DNA of 64,000 nt, from the NCBI RefSeq assembly GCF_040054535.1, contig NC_090779.1, forward strand, positions 22,376,501-22,440,500, given 5' to 3'. This stretch comes from Antennarius striatus. Its lineage: Eukaryota; Chordata; Actinopteri; Lophiiformes; Antennariidae. The notes under the pieces were generated by a model that was not told the origin of the DNA, did no database searches, and was given only the letters and a program-made list of their open reading frames with translations. A program made the position numbers and the translations under genes. Shown one piece after another: positions 48,776 to 61,800 of the stretch (position 1 is the stretch's first letter; each line of letters opens with the position of its first letter).

Positions 48776-51700
48776 TTATTAAAAATGCTTTCTGTCCACT
48801 CTAAGGTGTTTTAATATGAAAATGGTGCAGGAAGTGTTGACTTTAAATTAGCTTTAAGCCACTATCTTAACTTGTACCCCTTATAGTTCCCTGCTAACCC
48901 AACCCAAACCAACAGGGAAATATAAGCTAGTCTGTTACTAACTAGCAGCTAACTCATTCCTCCTCTTTCCAGATGCTATTTAAGTCAGTTTTTCATGTGT
49001 TATGTGAGCTCTAAATTTGCAGGTCAGCTCTAAATATATTTTTTAGGGCCTAGTCTGTCGTCTGGATGATGGTCCAGGCTCTGTTTCGATTTGAGGGCTC
49101 GATTGAAGTGAAAGGGCTGCTGGGTCTTGGCGGAGGATGAGCTCCATTATTTATTGTTGGACTTTTATTCCCACACTTGGTCCTGGCACTTTCTCACTTT
49201 TCTCAGCTTGTGCCACCCTCGGTCGTTTTCCTCACCTGCCGCTGTCGGAATTCAGGCAATTACCACAGTTCCCCCCCCCCATCAAAAAATAACTCCCAGC
49301 CCAGATTTCCCTCGCAGTGGGCCCAACAGTCCCAGCCTCAGCCAAGCTGCCTCACACTGTTCGGACTTAACAGGAGGGGTTGGAGGCGATGGCGTGGTGG
49401 AGAGCTGGTGGTGGTGGTGGTGGTGGTGGTGGGGGGGTTGCCTCTAATTATTCGAGCCTCCACTTTCTGCTCGTTAAGGCAGCCCTGGCTCCCATTGTTT
49501 GGCTGTCAGTACAATAGTGGAGGTAGTGGAGGGACGGCGAGCTCCCGGGAGAGGAATGGATGGAGGCAGCAGATAGTCAGCCGCCTCACCTGGGAGTTGG
49601 AGAAGACGAGGGTCGGCCCCCAAGTATCTCGGCTTTACCAATGGAAGCGCTTTTTGTTATTGTGCTCATAGAAGTGGAACCGCTTGGTAAGTGGTCAACA
49701 CTGTGAGTCAGCAAACAATGGTCTAATTATAAGTCAGGACTCGGTCTCCAGTTGGAAGTTCTGTCAGAACTTTATTCCTGCTTATTAAGGCCTAATTAAA
49801 TTTGCTCTCGTGCTCATTAGTCCCCAACAATTAACGCTGCTTTAATAATGGCTTTTACACAGGCAGTCGTGAGAGCTTCTTAAAACCAGTTGGTCCGACT
49901 CGAGGGATGTAAAGAACAGCGTCTCTTCCTCCTGAGCGGCTCCTGATCCGCGGAGGTCTTCGTCCGACAGGCAGCTCCTGCCCTCACTCATCTCCTCCAC
50001 AATCTGTTTGCTGAGGTCATAACTCCTGCACTCCATTTTCCATCGCGTCCTCGGGCGCTGCCTCCCAGCCAAGCCGGCGGCGGCTGGAGATAAACAAAAT
50101 ATGGCTCATTTGAAATGTGGACTACCCCAGGTGGTTGTTTCTGGCTGCACCGACTGAAAGGGGACTTGGGTGGAGAGATGCCGAAGCTCCGCTTCTGATC
50201 CAAATAATGGCGCATTTACAATTCACTCCCGTGTTTGTTTGTTTGTTTGTTTGTGTCCCCGGCCTCGTTTTTGTCTCGGTAGACGGAGTAAATGTCATGG
50301 TAATCACATGCTTCTGGTGTCTGGGAGGATTAGGAGGTGTCACTCATTTGTCCTGGGAGGATTTGCGCCGGAGGAGTAACCAGGTACTCGGGGATGAATG
50401 AATTAGGAGCGCAGGTTCAAACGATTTGTCATCCTCTTTTCCGACTGGTTGTGTGGATTCTTCTCATCACGTGACCTTTTTCTTTTTCGATGCTTTGAAC
50501 GTTTTTTTTTTTCCTTTTTGCCTGAGATGCTCTCTGAGTTTGCTTTCCCAACGTGTTCCTTTGAAGGATGTAGACGCGGGTAAACAGGCGCGTTTAATGG
50601 ACGCCGAAGCCGTCTGACACAAAGTATTTCAAAGAATAAGCCTTTACAGGATAGAGTTTTTGAAAAACAACGCTTGTTTAGAATATTGTTGACGGCGCCG
50701 TCTCCGACAGTGACACATCTAAATGCGGGTCAGCTTCGTCTACATCACAGATCCTTCCTGTGGTCTTCAGAGTGGAGCCTGGAGTGGATTCACGATTCGC
50801 TAAGCATCATAGTGATGATCTTAGATGCAGTCGATGAGAAGGACGCGTCATATGATCGTTGCTTGTAGTGGAAAAAAATACTGTGGGTGACGTTAAATAC
50901 GCAAAACCTCTTGTTTCATATCCAGATGACAATCATCACAAAATGTCACCTTTAATCTAGAATGACTAGAGAATAAACCAGACAAGGTCCACCAATCCTA
51001 CACGTCACGTTTAGCTTATCTGAGCTAAGCCCCGCCCCTCCATAAGCTTCATAGGGAATAGTTTGGATATTTTTTTTGTATAATTAATGAAAATGTTGGT
51101 TATTATTTCCTTTGAAAGCGTCTCTTTCTACTAATAAAACTCATTCTACCAACTGCAGATTCATTAAAGTGGCTGTAATGAATTCTAGCATACACGCAGC
51201 AGCTGTAGCTAACAGCAGCATCTAATCCTTCGTGAAGGAAGTAACTCGGGTTGTCAGGCGTCAACAGCGTCACGTAATTGGTCAGCTGAATTAATTTATG
51301 TTTATTTTGACTTGACGACATTAGCATAGCATTTTTAGTAGCTAAAGCAATCTTGGATTTGTTGTGTGTCTGAAATCTGAGGATAAATCCAGTAAAACCA
51401 GTAGTACAAGAACTGTTTGCTGTTTACAGGAAATATTACACTATTCAATAATTGTTATAATAATTCACATAACATGAGGTGGAGACGGAGGGGCTGTTTT
51501 CTTCTTCTCTGGATTAGGCAGACTGGCTGGTCCAGTGGCATGCTGCTGCCCCCTACTGGTTGTTACAATTCAGCCTTCTGTCAGTTATTATTTTTAGATT
51601 TCTTTGTTTATTTCATCGTCAGTTTCTCCAGCTGATCCCAGATCTCTGAACAGATTCCTTCTCTGCTGGTAAAAAAAAACAACAACTTGTGACTCTTTGT

Positions 51701-54370
51701 TGTGTTTCTACAATGTCGACAAGCCTCTAATAAATGGTACCGCTGGGTTCTGAAACCTGATGCATGTATATCAGGCACATCGCCGTTACTCACCAACCAC
51801 ACAGGATAAACAGTTTCTATTATAATGTAGTCCATCATCATCATCATCATCATCGTCACCTCAGGCCAGCACAGATGTGAGACCCTCATCATGGGTTTGC
51901 TCAATAAACTCGGTAAATGCCACGTCCTTGTGGCACAAAAATAATAAAACGCTCCTGACTTCCCCCCTCCCACCTCCCTCCTCCTCCTCCGACTCCCCCA
52001 CTTCCACTGCGGCCCTACAGCCCTCCAGTTTTTCCACCGCCCCCTGTGAATATCCAAGCTGTCGAGGCTGACGGGGATGAGCTTTTTCTTGCCAGGGCAC
52101 AGTTGGAACAGATCCGGCCTCGGGGCCACATGTACCGCTCCGGTTCGGCCCCTGCAAACGAGGCCTGCCCCGCGCTGCAACCATCTGAATGCAAAGCCCC
52201 TCGCATTACAGCGACAGATTCCTTTTGTTTGCACCTAATCGCTTTTTGGAGACGGCTTGCCCTTTTGTAACAGGATAGCTTTGCAGCTTTGCAGCTAGCT
52301 GAGCGCGAGCAGGAGGTTTTGCGACTCATCAAATCACAGATAAAGTGTTAATCAGAAATCATTTCTGTGGATTTGGGGGGCTTTTCTTCACAAGTCTAGT
52401 TTTTTTTTCAGGTGTTAATCATCCATCCGCACCCTTGAGGCCTCAGAAATGTGGCTGTCAGGCTTTATGCGAACAATAAGCCGCACATCCAGGCCCGCTT
52501 CAGGGGCGGCGTGTTGAGAGACGGGCTCCAGACGAGCCTCTCAAACAGTCTCGCATCAAATCCTCTATCGTACAAATCTCCACAATGATCTGCCAAGTTT
52601 TCTGCTGAATTCACCGGAGCAGGAATAGCAGAATTTCACACCCCTGCTTCCTCCCCCGTCCCCCACCCCATCCGACCATCATCGGACGCCGCTTGGCAGG
52701 AGAGGCTGATGGGAAACATCTGAGATAGAGTTGGTTCACAGACTGATTGCATACCAGATAAACACATTTGTTTGTTTTGTATTTCTGGATCATCTTGGAG
52801 ACGACGGCAGTCACTTTTATTCTACATGTATCTGGAGCAAAATGAAGCATAAATGCAGAAACACGCAAACTGGCGGCGGCGGAGAGCTGCAGGTCTGGCG
52901 GTCCGGGATCGATGCTGCAGCCCCGCCGGCCCATAAACGAGCAGAGATGATAATGCACTTCCTCTGCCTCTGAATGACTTCCTATGGCTGCCAAAGAGGA
53001 AGCAGCTCTTGGCCTTATTTCTACTCTTTGCACTAACGGCTTCGCGTTTGCATGCTGACTGGGTATTGTCGGGAAAAAGCCACCAGACAATGATTCAGCA
53101 GGTCCTCCGGAAGCGTCTGCAGCTGCCAGAGATGTCCGCCGCTGAAGTCTCTTTTATTTGGGTCTGCTGAGTAAATATAAATAATGAAACGGAGCCAGTA
53201 ATTGGTGGTTCTCGGTAATTAGGACCGAGCTGTCAGCGAGGGAGGCTGCAGCACGGTGGCTCTGAAACAAGTCCGGTATTTACTGTTGTCTTTGGGGGGT
53301 TGTTGCCTTAACAACAATCCCGGGGATAGCAGGGATCAGTTTACCTTCCTGTCAAAGAGGTTCCATCAAGACAAAACCTCCACGTCCGTCCAGCGCTAAC
53401 AGTGCTAACATGATCGTCTCTTACCCCCGTATCCCACGGCAACTGTCCCGAACGGGGCACGGCTGTCATCTTTAACTTCACCATGGAGGATTTGGTTTTG
53501 TTTGTCTGTTTACAGAGGAAAAAAAACACAGATTTGTTTTGTGACCAATTGGATATTTATTCTGGTCATTTTATACATGAATAAACCACCACAAGACAAA
53601 ACAGTGAACAATAGAGAGGAACGCAGAAAGCACAAACAAGACAAGAGAGTAGTTATTGATGACCTTTACCAGATCTGTTCACCTCAGGAAGCACGTACCC
53701 CCCACCCCCACCCCCGACGTATTCAGGTGGGACCGGTACCGCCCCAGGATGAGGATCAGCCTCCCGTCAGTCGACTGATGATCATGACGGATGCGTTGAA
53801 TAAAAACCAGCGTCTGATTAACGGAGTCTGGAGGATGAACTCAAATATTCATAAAGTCTGTGATGAATGACGGATTGTTGCTTCATGTGAAATAGATTCA
53901 GGGTTTAAAATTCAATTAATTTGCTTCAGTTTGGGGTTGAACAGAAGCAAGTCGTATTTCACCTATAGGGGAAGTTTACAGAATGTTAATAATATCCAAT
54001 ATTAACAAAGTTCGGTTTGGAAAAAAGTTTATGAACTCGTCTAAAAACAAACTTAATTTTTTTAAAGCCTGTCAGTTCGTCTGAGAGGGAACAGATGCTG
54101 GATTCCTCCGGGTCGGACCTGCCGGACTCTGAGAGGGTCCCCTCGGGACGGGATCCTCCAGGAGAACCCGCCCCCCCCCCCCTAGTTTAATTAATCAGAC
54201 GCTTTGACCTCTTGGCTGCTGGTGGCGTGACGCCTTCCATAAACTACGTTATCAACCATCTCTGCAGGTTTTCTAATTCCCTGTAATCCCGCCGCTGTCG
54301 GGTTATTCTGGGCCCGGAGCGAATCTTCCTGCCTGTCTCTGCTGCTCTGTGTGAGAGATTGGATTCCCAC

Positions 54371-54371
<1 letters not shown>
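48776..54371. other. Non-coding; simple repeats and one doubtful minus-strand frame
   Basis: The stretch holds (GGT)n at 49406-49431, (TTTG)n near 50232-50252, (ATC)n at 51833-51855 and a C run at 54170-54182. A small minus-strand frame at about 49.84-50.04 kb is discussed in the findings. No other exon could be supported. Confidence 0.4.

Positions 54372-54455
<84 letters not shown>
54372..54455. repeat. (CA)42 microsatellite
   Basis: Pure CA tract. Confidence 0.98.
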
Positions 54456-54458
<3 letters not shown>

Positions 54459-54719
54459 GTGTCAGATCCCTGTAGTGTAGATGTCCTGATTGGACCTGAT
54501 GATTATATATTTATATATATATACTGTATATATGTATAATATGGGGTATGGAACCCGGGTTGAGGGTTATTCTGATATTCAGCTCCAGACTTTTTTGCGC
54601 CTGAGCAGGGGACCCTGGATGACCTGCCCTCCACCCCACCCCGCCGTCACATAAAGTAATGAACCCGCCGGCGAATGGCATGCAGTCGGGGGTGACTGTG
54701 GGGTGAGCGGGAGAGGGCG

Positions 54720-55280
54720 TCTGGAAGAGGTAGCCGCTCCATACAGTAGCTCACAACATGCAAATTGCATCAGCGCTGAATTAAACATGCGGCGCCTCGT
54801 TGCCAGAGGCGTGATGGACATTTAAACATATTGCAAAGCGGAGAAAATGGGTTTTTCACTGCGTTATTTACGGTGAAGTTATTGTATTCATTAGATTATA
54901 ATAAAACACCCATTACATCGGGGTGAATGGTGAAGGGAGAGGAGGGGGTCGAAATGTGTATCTGCTCTGAATGAGGCGGGTTCCTGTAGATATTAGCTTC
55001 CTTTGCAGTGGGACTCGGATCCGCTGACACGCTTTGTGAGGAGTAATAAAGAAATATATCTGTTTTTATTGTACCTTGGCGACAGAGTTATGTTTGGAGC
55101 TAGCATAAAGAGCTGGAACATGGCGTAAAATCATATTATGGCCCATTAGGTGGGAGCCCGAGCTAAGCGCGGCTAACGGCGAGCGAGGACTCGGGGTAAT
55201 GGCTTATTGTCTGCGATCTGCTCCTTCACTTCTCGCTGATTGAATCGTCTCCATCAGCGGTGCTCCATCTCCCAGGGAAC
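54720..55280. promoter_or_regulatory. Candidate conserved element with palindromic octamer site
   Basis: ATGCAAATTGCAT (54758-54770) is a perfect palindrome that contains the POU octamer ATGCAAAT on both strands. The surrounding 500 bp is low in simple repeats and has AT-core blocks, like a developmental enhancer. Conservation was not tested. Confidence 0.35.
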
Positions 55281-55589
55281 CCGGAGCGGACGAGGTGATT
55301 TCAACTGAAGACATCAGTCTGTCAGAGCTGGGAGATAATGTGGGGGTGGGAGTGGGGGTGGGGTGGGGGGGGTACTGGGTCAGAAATGTAAAGGAAAGGT
55401 CAGGATTTATGGCCGGACTGGTGCACGGAGCGAACTGTCCGACAGGAAAACCGTAACGAAGACTCTTTATCTCAGTTGGGCCGGTCTGCAGACGGCGGGG
55501 AGTTCAGCGTGTAGTTGAGTCGTCCTGGAGATCTCACTCTGCAGAGCTGAGCCCCTCCTTCCCTGCAGCTGGGGGGTGGGGGGTCATTT

Positions 55590-55740
55590 CAGGAGCAGTT
55601 CTCCCAAGAATGAAAAGTCGGCCTTTATCTGCCGATGAAGGCCCGGAGGAAGTTTCTCATCCGCAGAACATTTCTGGAGCGTTGAAACGTCATTCTGAAA
55701 CTGGATGGACTTCTGCAAACCGATGTAGAAAGATGGGACC
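55590..55740. repeat. Old copy of the dispersed fish repeat
   Basis: GAGCAGTTCTCCCAAGAATG, TTATCTGCCGATGAAGGCCC and CAGAACATTTCTGGAGCGTT match the family's order, the clearest copy in the window. The minus-strand frame through it is an artefact. Confidence 0.6.
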
Positions 55741-58255
55741 GGATCCGGGACCAGAACCTGGATTGGGTGTCTGAACGGGAATATAAAGTCAGGAGGGGTC
55801 CGGTCTGCTCCAGAACCGTCCCGTAAACTCAGCCTCACCTCTCGTCCCGTCAGCTGACACCCTTCAAGTACTGAATAAGTGAGTTAATCTGCTCTGCCAG
55901 CAGTCCGGGGGGGGGGTTGGGGGTTGGTGGTGGTGGTGGGGGTGTTCAGCGAGTAACCTGAACCAGGCAGGAAAAGAATCCCAGGCATGCTGAATGGAAC
56001 CAGATGTGTTTTTGTTCACGCGTGCTTCAGTGATTTCTGCTAGCACATACTTGGATGGGGACGCAGCTGACAGCCAATCAGAGGGAGCCTGGATTTCATA
56101 ATAGAGCTTGATGAGATGATGGGGTAGGGTGCAGGTGGCGTGGAGGGGGGGGGGGTTCTCTTCCTGCTCCAACATGTGTTGCTGTACGTGGTTCAGACGG
56201 GACCGACGCAAGAGGAGGCTGACAGGTTGACGTTCAGAGAGGAGGATCCACCCAGACACACTTTATCACCAACAGTGTTATTTACCTTCTGTTTATCATT
56301 TTAGTGATTCTCATTTCACCGTATAACCCAAATAAAAATTGATCCGAGTCTAAAAACAGGTTTTATTTCTCATGCATCAATGAATGAACAAACAAATCAG
56401 CGGCTCTTTTATTAAAGTCAGAGGAAAAATGTCAGATATCAGACGGGAGGGGAAGCGAAGGAGGCATGAAGACAAAATGAGACAATAATAATGAGGAACA
56501 AAATTCATTCTTCTTGTGATTTTTTTTTTTTTTTTAATTGGAAAAAGAAAAGTAGGAGTCAAGAAACCTCAGGTGGGGGTGGTGGGGGGGGGGGGTTAAA
56601 GAGACACTTCTGGGGGCCGTGAGGAGGATGAAAATTTGGACCGCATGGTTTTTTTTTATTGTGTGGGTCTGTTTTCAGTCCCACGACAGTCGATCTCTTG
56701 AAGGCAGCTGTTAGTAATATCTGACCCCCCCCCCTTCCAACCCCGGGGGGTCGTCTTCAGGTATTTCTCCCAGTAATCCCAGTATGGGATAGAACCCTCT
56801 GTGGGGGTATCATAACTGAAGTTATGAGTAGTTCTGGTTGAGGATGCGTGACTGACTGGACCCAGGTGGGGGCTGGGGGGGGGGGGGGGGGCACCTGTTT
56901 GACAGGTGGGCTCATGACTAACTGTCGCTAGCTGTCTATTATAGACCCCGCTTCCTGTCTTTATTGTACCGTTTATACCACGAGGCGTGAATTATAATCC
57001 ATTTGTACCGACGGCGCCGTCCGGTTGGGACTGGATGTTAACAGGTTTGAACGGTCTCTATGGCAACTGTTTTTGTTCTAGTTACTTCTAAATAGCTTCG
57101 TCAGCTGGTTGCTGGTTGTCCACCCCTCGCCCATCAGAACCTCTCACCTGTCCCCCATCACCCTGTTGTCGCGTATCGGCCGTCAGCAGAGGAATCGACC
57201 AGCTGCTACCGTTTGAAGTCCCCGGCAGAGGTTTTCATTACCGCCGCTATCTCTGCAGACACGAGGTGACGGACCCGCCCTCCTCCTCCATCCCGCCGAT
57301 GCTCCGCAGCTCAGATACCAGTTAGAATGCAGAGCTGGAGTCTATTAGCATAGAGCGCGAGCAGCGCCGGTCGCCTCAGGGCGCCAACCCCTACGCCGCC
57401 CCCTCGCTTCTGCGCGCCACCTCGCCTGAAAAGGCTGAGAGGGTACGTGTAATTGCATTTTCCCCTCCTCTCTGTGCAGAAACTCCGAATGCGAGATACG
57501 AGAAGATTCCCCCCACCGACCCGGCCCGTCCTTCCCCACCTGCCTTGCTCCGACATATCCCCGCTCACCTCCGCCCCTCTTCGCACCTCTTTTCCTTTAC
57601 GCTCCTGGCGTGTGGAAATGTGTGGCGTGCGGAGATGAAATTAATTGGTTCTCAGTGTGGGAGCCCTGTGCCGAGAGCTGCTGTGTGAACGCTCGCCAGA
57701 ACTCTCTGGAAGTTTGTGCCAAAGGAGCTTCGCTTCCTACACGCCGTCATCCATGGAATCACAGACACTACTTTTCCCGACAAGTCGCTTTTCTTTGTCG
57801 GTGTTCATGCAGGAAGAACGTTCTTTCCGATGAGTTGTTTATCTGCGGCGTGCCTGTGCTGGGGCGTGGCTCAAATGTGGGTTAGGAAATACCCTGGTCG
57901 AGCTTATTACACGCTGCCATGCTAATGAAGCTTTTTGCTCCGCTAATGGTGGAACCAAATGGAGATGCTAAACCCACATGTTCCCCATCAAGCATCGCTG
58001 TTTGCAATGACGAAAATCTCATTTTGTAAATGTGTAGTTATGCCAGCACCAGGACAATCTGGACGCCGCGAATGTTAACGCAGTGTTTTATGGGCCGGGG
58101 AGCCGCCGCCGCCGCCGCGTTCTGTGTCACAGCTTTTAACAGCAGCTTTTATCTCTGTTTTTAGATGTCTGAGAATGAAATGCTTCTCTGTGTGCGTGTA
58201 AAGTTTTACATTTGCGTTAGTTTCACAAACAGCTTCAGGATGCTACGGTGGCTAA
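55741..58255. other. Non-coding; G-rich runs
   Basis: G-rich tracts lie at 55908-55942, 56143-56155, 56577-56595 and 56875-56891. Around 57.9-58.15 kb is a low-repeat, possibly conserved block with a GCCGCCGCCGCC run. No exon is recognised. Confidence 0.4.
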
Positions 58256-58440
58256 GTGGGGCAATACAGGAAAAAATGGTGACCTCTTCACCCCCCACAA
58301 ACTGATGCAAAGTCAGACGTCGTTTGTGGAGATTCACAGAAAAGTAACTTTTCAGCATCCTCTGAAACAATGGAGGGAGATGGAGATGCAAAACGAACAC
58401 GAATGACTCCATCAGCTCAGGCGGCGTCATCCAGTTCTCT
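58256..58440. repeat. Old copy of the dispersed fish repeat
   Basis: GATGCAAAGTCAGACGTCGT, AGATTCACAGAAAAGTAACT and TCAGCATCCTCTGAAACAAT follow the second half of the family. The identity is low. Confidence 0.4.
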
Positions 58441-58611
58441 GGAAGTGCTGACATCTCAGTGTTGAAAAGATAATTTCTCTACTGAAAGCTTCAAGTTTAT
58501 GCTGAAGCTCGAAGCGATGCGTTGGGCTAGGTCAGCTGAAAACCTCCACATACCCTCCTGCTGAACTGCTTGGTGAAACTTTGAGTTTTTGTTAACTGAA
58601 GCTGTGAGTAA

Positions 58612-58880
58612 AGTAGAACCTCCAGATACGAGTTTGATCAGCTTCGTGACGGAGCTCCTAAGTCAAAACTCAAACTAATTTTTTTTTCCATTTAAAATAA
58701 CATTTTAATCCATTCCAGCCTTTTAAAAAAGCATCAGACCCCCTAAGGTATGAAAAATAAACATTTTTTTTCAACCAATAACATGCAGGCTTTACCTGTG
58801 AATAATTATTTACATAAAAGTTACGTAAACAATGATAAAGAAGGATGGGAAACGCAAAAGTCACTAGAACACACAAGCTA
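58612..58880. mobile_element. Possible diverged DNA transposon (GATACGAGTT type)
   Basis: AGAACCTCCAGATACGAGTT, TTCGTGACGGAGCTCCTAAG, TCAAAACTCAAACTAATTTT and TTTAATCCATTCCAGCC recall a dispersed fish element in which the ends read GATACGAG and ATCCGTTCCAG. The ends and target site are not clear. Confidence 0.4.
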
Positions 58881-61800
58881 CGTCTTCACCTCACCAATGA
58901 GAAGGAGATCCGGTCTCAGCTGACGTATCCATCCGCCAATATGGAAAATTAAATATCTCAACAGTTTTTCTTTACAACACTGAACTAGTTTAACTAGTTT
59001 GTGGCCCTTGTTAGTGAGGGTAAATGGAGTTTAATTAGTTTTTAGCATCTTGTGGTGACGTCTGGTCGTTGATGCTGCAGACTCTCTGCTCTGATTGGCT
59101 GCCGCGCCCTCCGCCTCCAGCCTGTCCCGTCGTTATGGATGCCTCCTCCTTACAGAGGTTGCTGTTTGTTCTCCTCGCTGTCAGATCAGAGCGGCGTCTC
59201 TCCGGCTTTCTGACTTCTGTTTGGCCTTCTCCCCCCGTCCTGCCGGCGGCCTGATTTATGGCGGTCTGGAGCTAATGGCACAGAACCAGGATTTGTGTCC
59301 GTGGCGTTGTGACTGGATCGGCGCCGCCTCATTGGCCGCCTCACGTCTCTCTCGCCTCCCTCTCTCTGGATGAGGTGAACGACGGAGAGGGAGAGACTCT
59401 GCCGTTGATCAGCGTCCCGGCGCTCATCCATCTTCACCCCCCCCCTCGCCCTACTTCTCTCCGGCGGAGCGACCCGGTTGCAGGTTGGCAGGAGAGTCGA
59501 CTCACCTTCACACAAGGCCACCTCACCTTTCCTCCCTCGGCGTCGCTTGAACGCCGGAGGGGGGGGCCCAGTTTTGAGGTTTCGAGGAAGAGGGGGGGGG
59601 GGCTTGTTGGTGGAGCTGCGTTAATTAGCACCAAAATCTGAAGACGAGAGTCACGTTATCTCCCCCAGACCTCCTCCTCCCCCCGTGTCTCTTGAGGTTG
59701 TTCCCATCATGCCGCTTGCATCGCCAGGTTTGTGAAGGATGTCGCTGCCAGCTGTCTTTTTCATGGACGGCTGCCAACCCCCCCCCCCCCCCTGTATCTT
59801 CCGTCCGTTGTCATTTTCTCATTTATTTCCTCCCCTCTCCCATTTCCTCCCCCCGTTTAGCCGTTAATAAACTCTTGAGGCTGTTTTTGTTTTAGACCAC
59901 AACTGGCGCCACCATCGGCGCGGTGTTGCCAAGGTCGGGCAGGGCGTGGTCTGCCTGGATCCGTCACCTCCACGCCAGCGCCACCATCTGTGTAAACTTG
60001 CAAAAGACACGCCCGCCTCCTGCTTGACCCGGGAAAGGTCAGCAGGGCACGCGGAGGATGCCGAGCCCCCGTCTGAGGAGACCCGATCGATCAACAGCCG
60101 ACCGCTCCAGTGAAGAGCTCTAGATTGACGTTCACGTCTTGAGGTCAAACACCAGGAAGGGTTTTGGTGAATGACTCCAACCCCCGGGTTGGATCCAGTT
60201 CCACCATCAGATGGTAGGGTTTCAGAGAGCTGGGGGGCATTTTGGAGGGGTTGGGAGGGCTTGTTCTAATCTCCCGCCTCCCATCAGATCCATCTGTGCG
60301 GCGCCGGCGCGTCGTTCTGTGCCGCCATGTTAGCACATACAAATATATACTTTCCTGTCAAGTCGTGCCCCTCGCTGGGCTACAGGAGGCGAGAGCAGAT
60401 TGACAGCGGGTAGTGCTGATGGTGGTTGGGGGGGGGGACGTCTGCTATCGCCTCATTGGCAGATGGGAGCATGTGACCTGATGGATTATGGAAGCAGGTC
60501 TGTGCTGGTCGGTGATATAAAACCAGACCAGACTAATGGAACATGTTTTATTTCCAGCTGCTCTGAATCGCAGAAGGCGACATTAACGCCGCCGCCGCCG
60601 CAAATCCATCATCAGCGCCCGGCTGAGGGGAACCGTTCCCTCGGGCCCATTAGCAACAGGTTTGACACGTGTGATGGGCGCCAAAGCCACTCCCAATGTG
60701 TTGGTGGTGTGTGTGCATTTATTAATATTTTTTTACTTAAGCTCAGTCTGCTGTAAAGATGGAGCTGCTCTGAGGAGTGCGAGCAAAGCGATGTTCACAG
60801 ATGCTAATAAGCTACACACGGCGCCACACTCGTCCCGTCAGTTGTCAGCGTAGGTAAGCTTCTGAGTCGTACAGCGGGATGATTTGGTGTTAAGTCTGTC
60901 TCTCTTTTCCCAGATATCTCTGGGTGAGCAGCTTTTTTTTATCCGAGACTCCCTTTAGGAGCTGGTTGCTGCCCCCCCTCCTCCTCTTCCTCTTCCTCTT
61001 CCTCTTCCTCTTCCTCACCACTGTGTGAAATGGAAATGCTTTCCTGTTCGTTAAAGGTTTCCTCATCGCTGCCTCCTCCAGGAGAGAGATCAGTTGGAGT
61101 TCTCCAAACGCGCCGGCGGAGAGTTCCGGCGTGGCAGCGGTGGTGAAGAGGAGCCAATAATAATACAGAAAATTGCTTCTTCTTTATTTTTTTTAAATTT
61201 TATTTCTTTAAATTAAATCTGTTTGGAGAACTTTTTTTTTCTTCTTTTTATTTCTTTTTTTTTTCTTTTTTCTTTTTTGCGTCTGACAACACATAAATTA
61301 ATTCCGGCGACTTGTCGCTTCACATTAAAGCATGAAGCGGCCTGCTGGCGTCAGGGAGAGCAATCCCTTCGCCTGGTTGCCATGGCAGCAGGTGTGTTGG
61401 ACTTTTAGGTGACAGCCGGTGTGCCAAAACCGCTGCCCACATCCATCCTGGAGGCTCCTCTGAAGGGGGGGGGGCAGTTTTACTCTGAGGGAACATTATG
61501 GGATGTTGAACTTGTCAGTGGTCAAATCTACATATATCTAATGATAATAATAAAACTATCAATGCTTCCATCTGTATATCTTTTCCTCCTCTTCCTCCTT
61601 CCAAACCCCCATCCTCGCCTCCATCTGCCCTGAAACAGTGTAGTAGCCCCACCCCACCCCCGCCTTACGCCCCCCATGCACCCCCAGCCCCGTTTAGGCG
61701 TCCCGCTGCAGCGCCGCTCTTAATCACACCTGGTGGAGCAGATGTCCGCCGGGGCAGACCAGCTCTTCCTCTTCAGGGCGGGGCGTCTGCACATCTTCCT

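Noticed and set aside
60939-61157. Acidic (poly-Glu) minus-strand protein
   Set aside because: The Glu run is a CTCTTC-type microsatellite read on the other strand.
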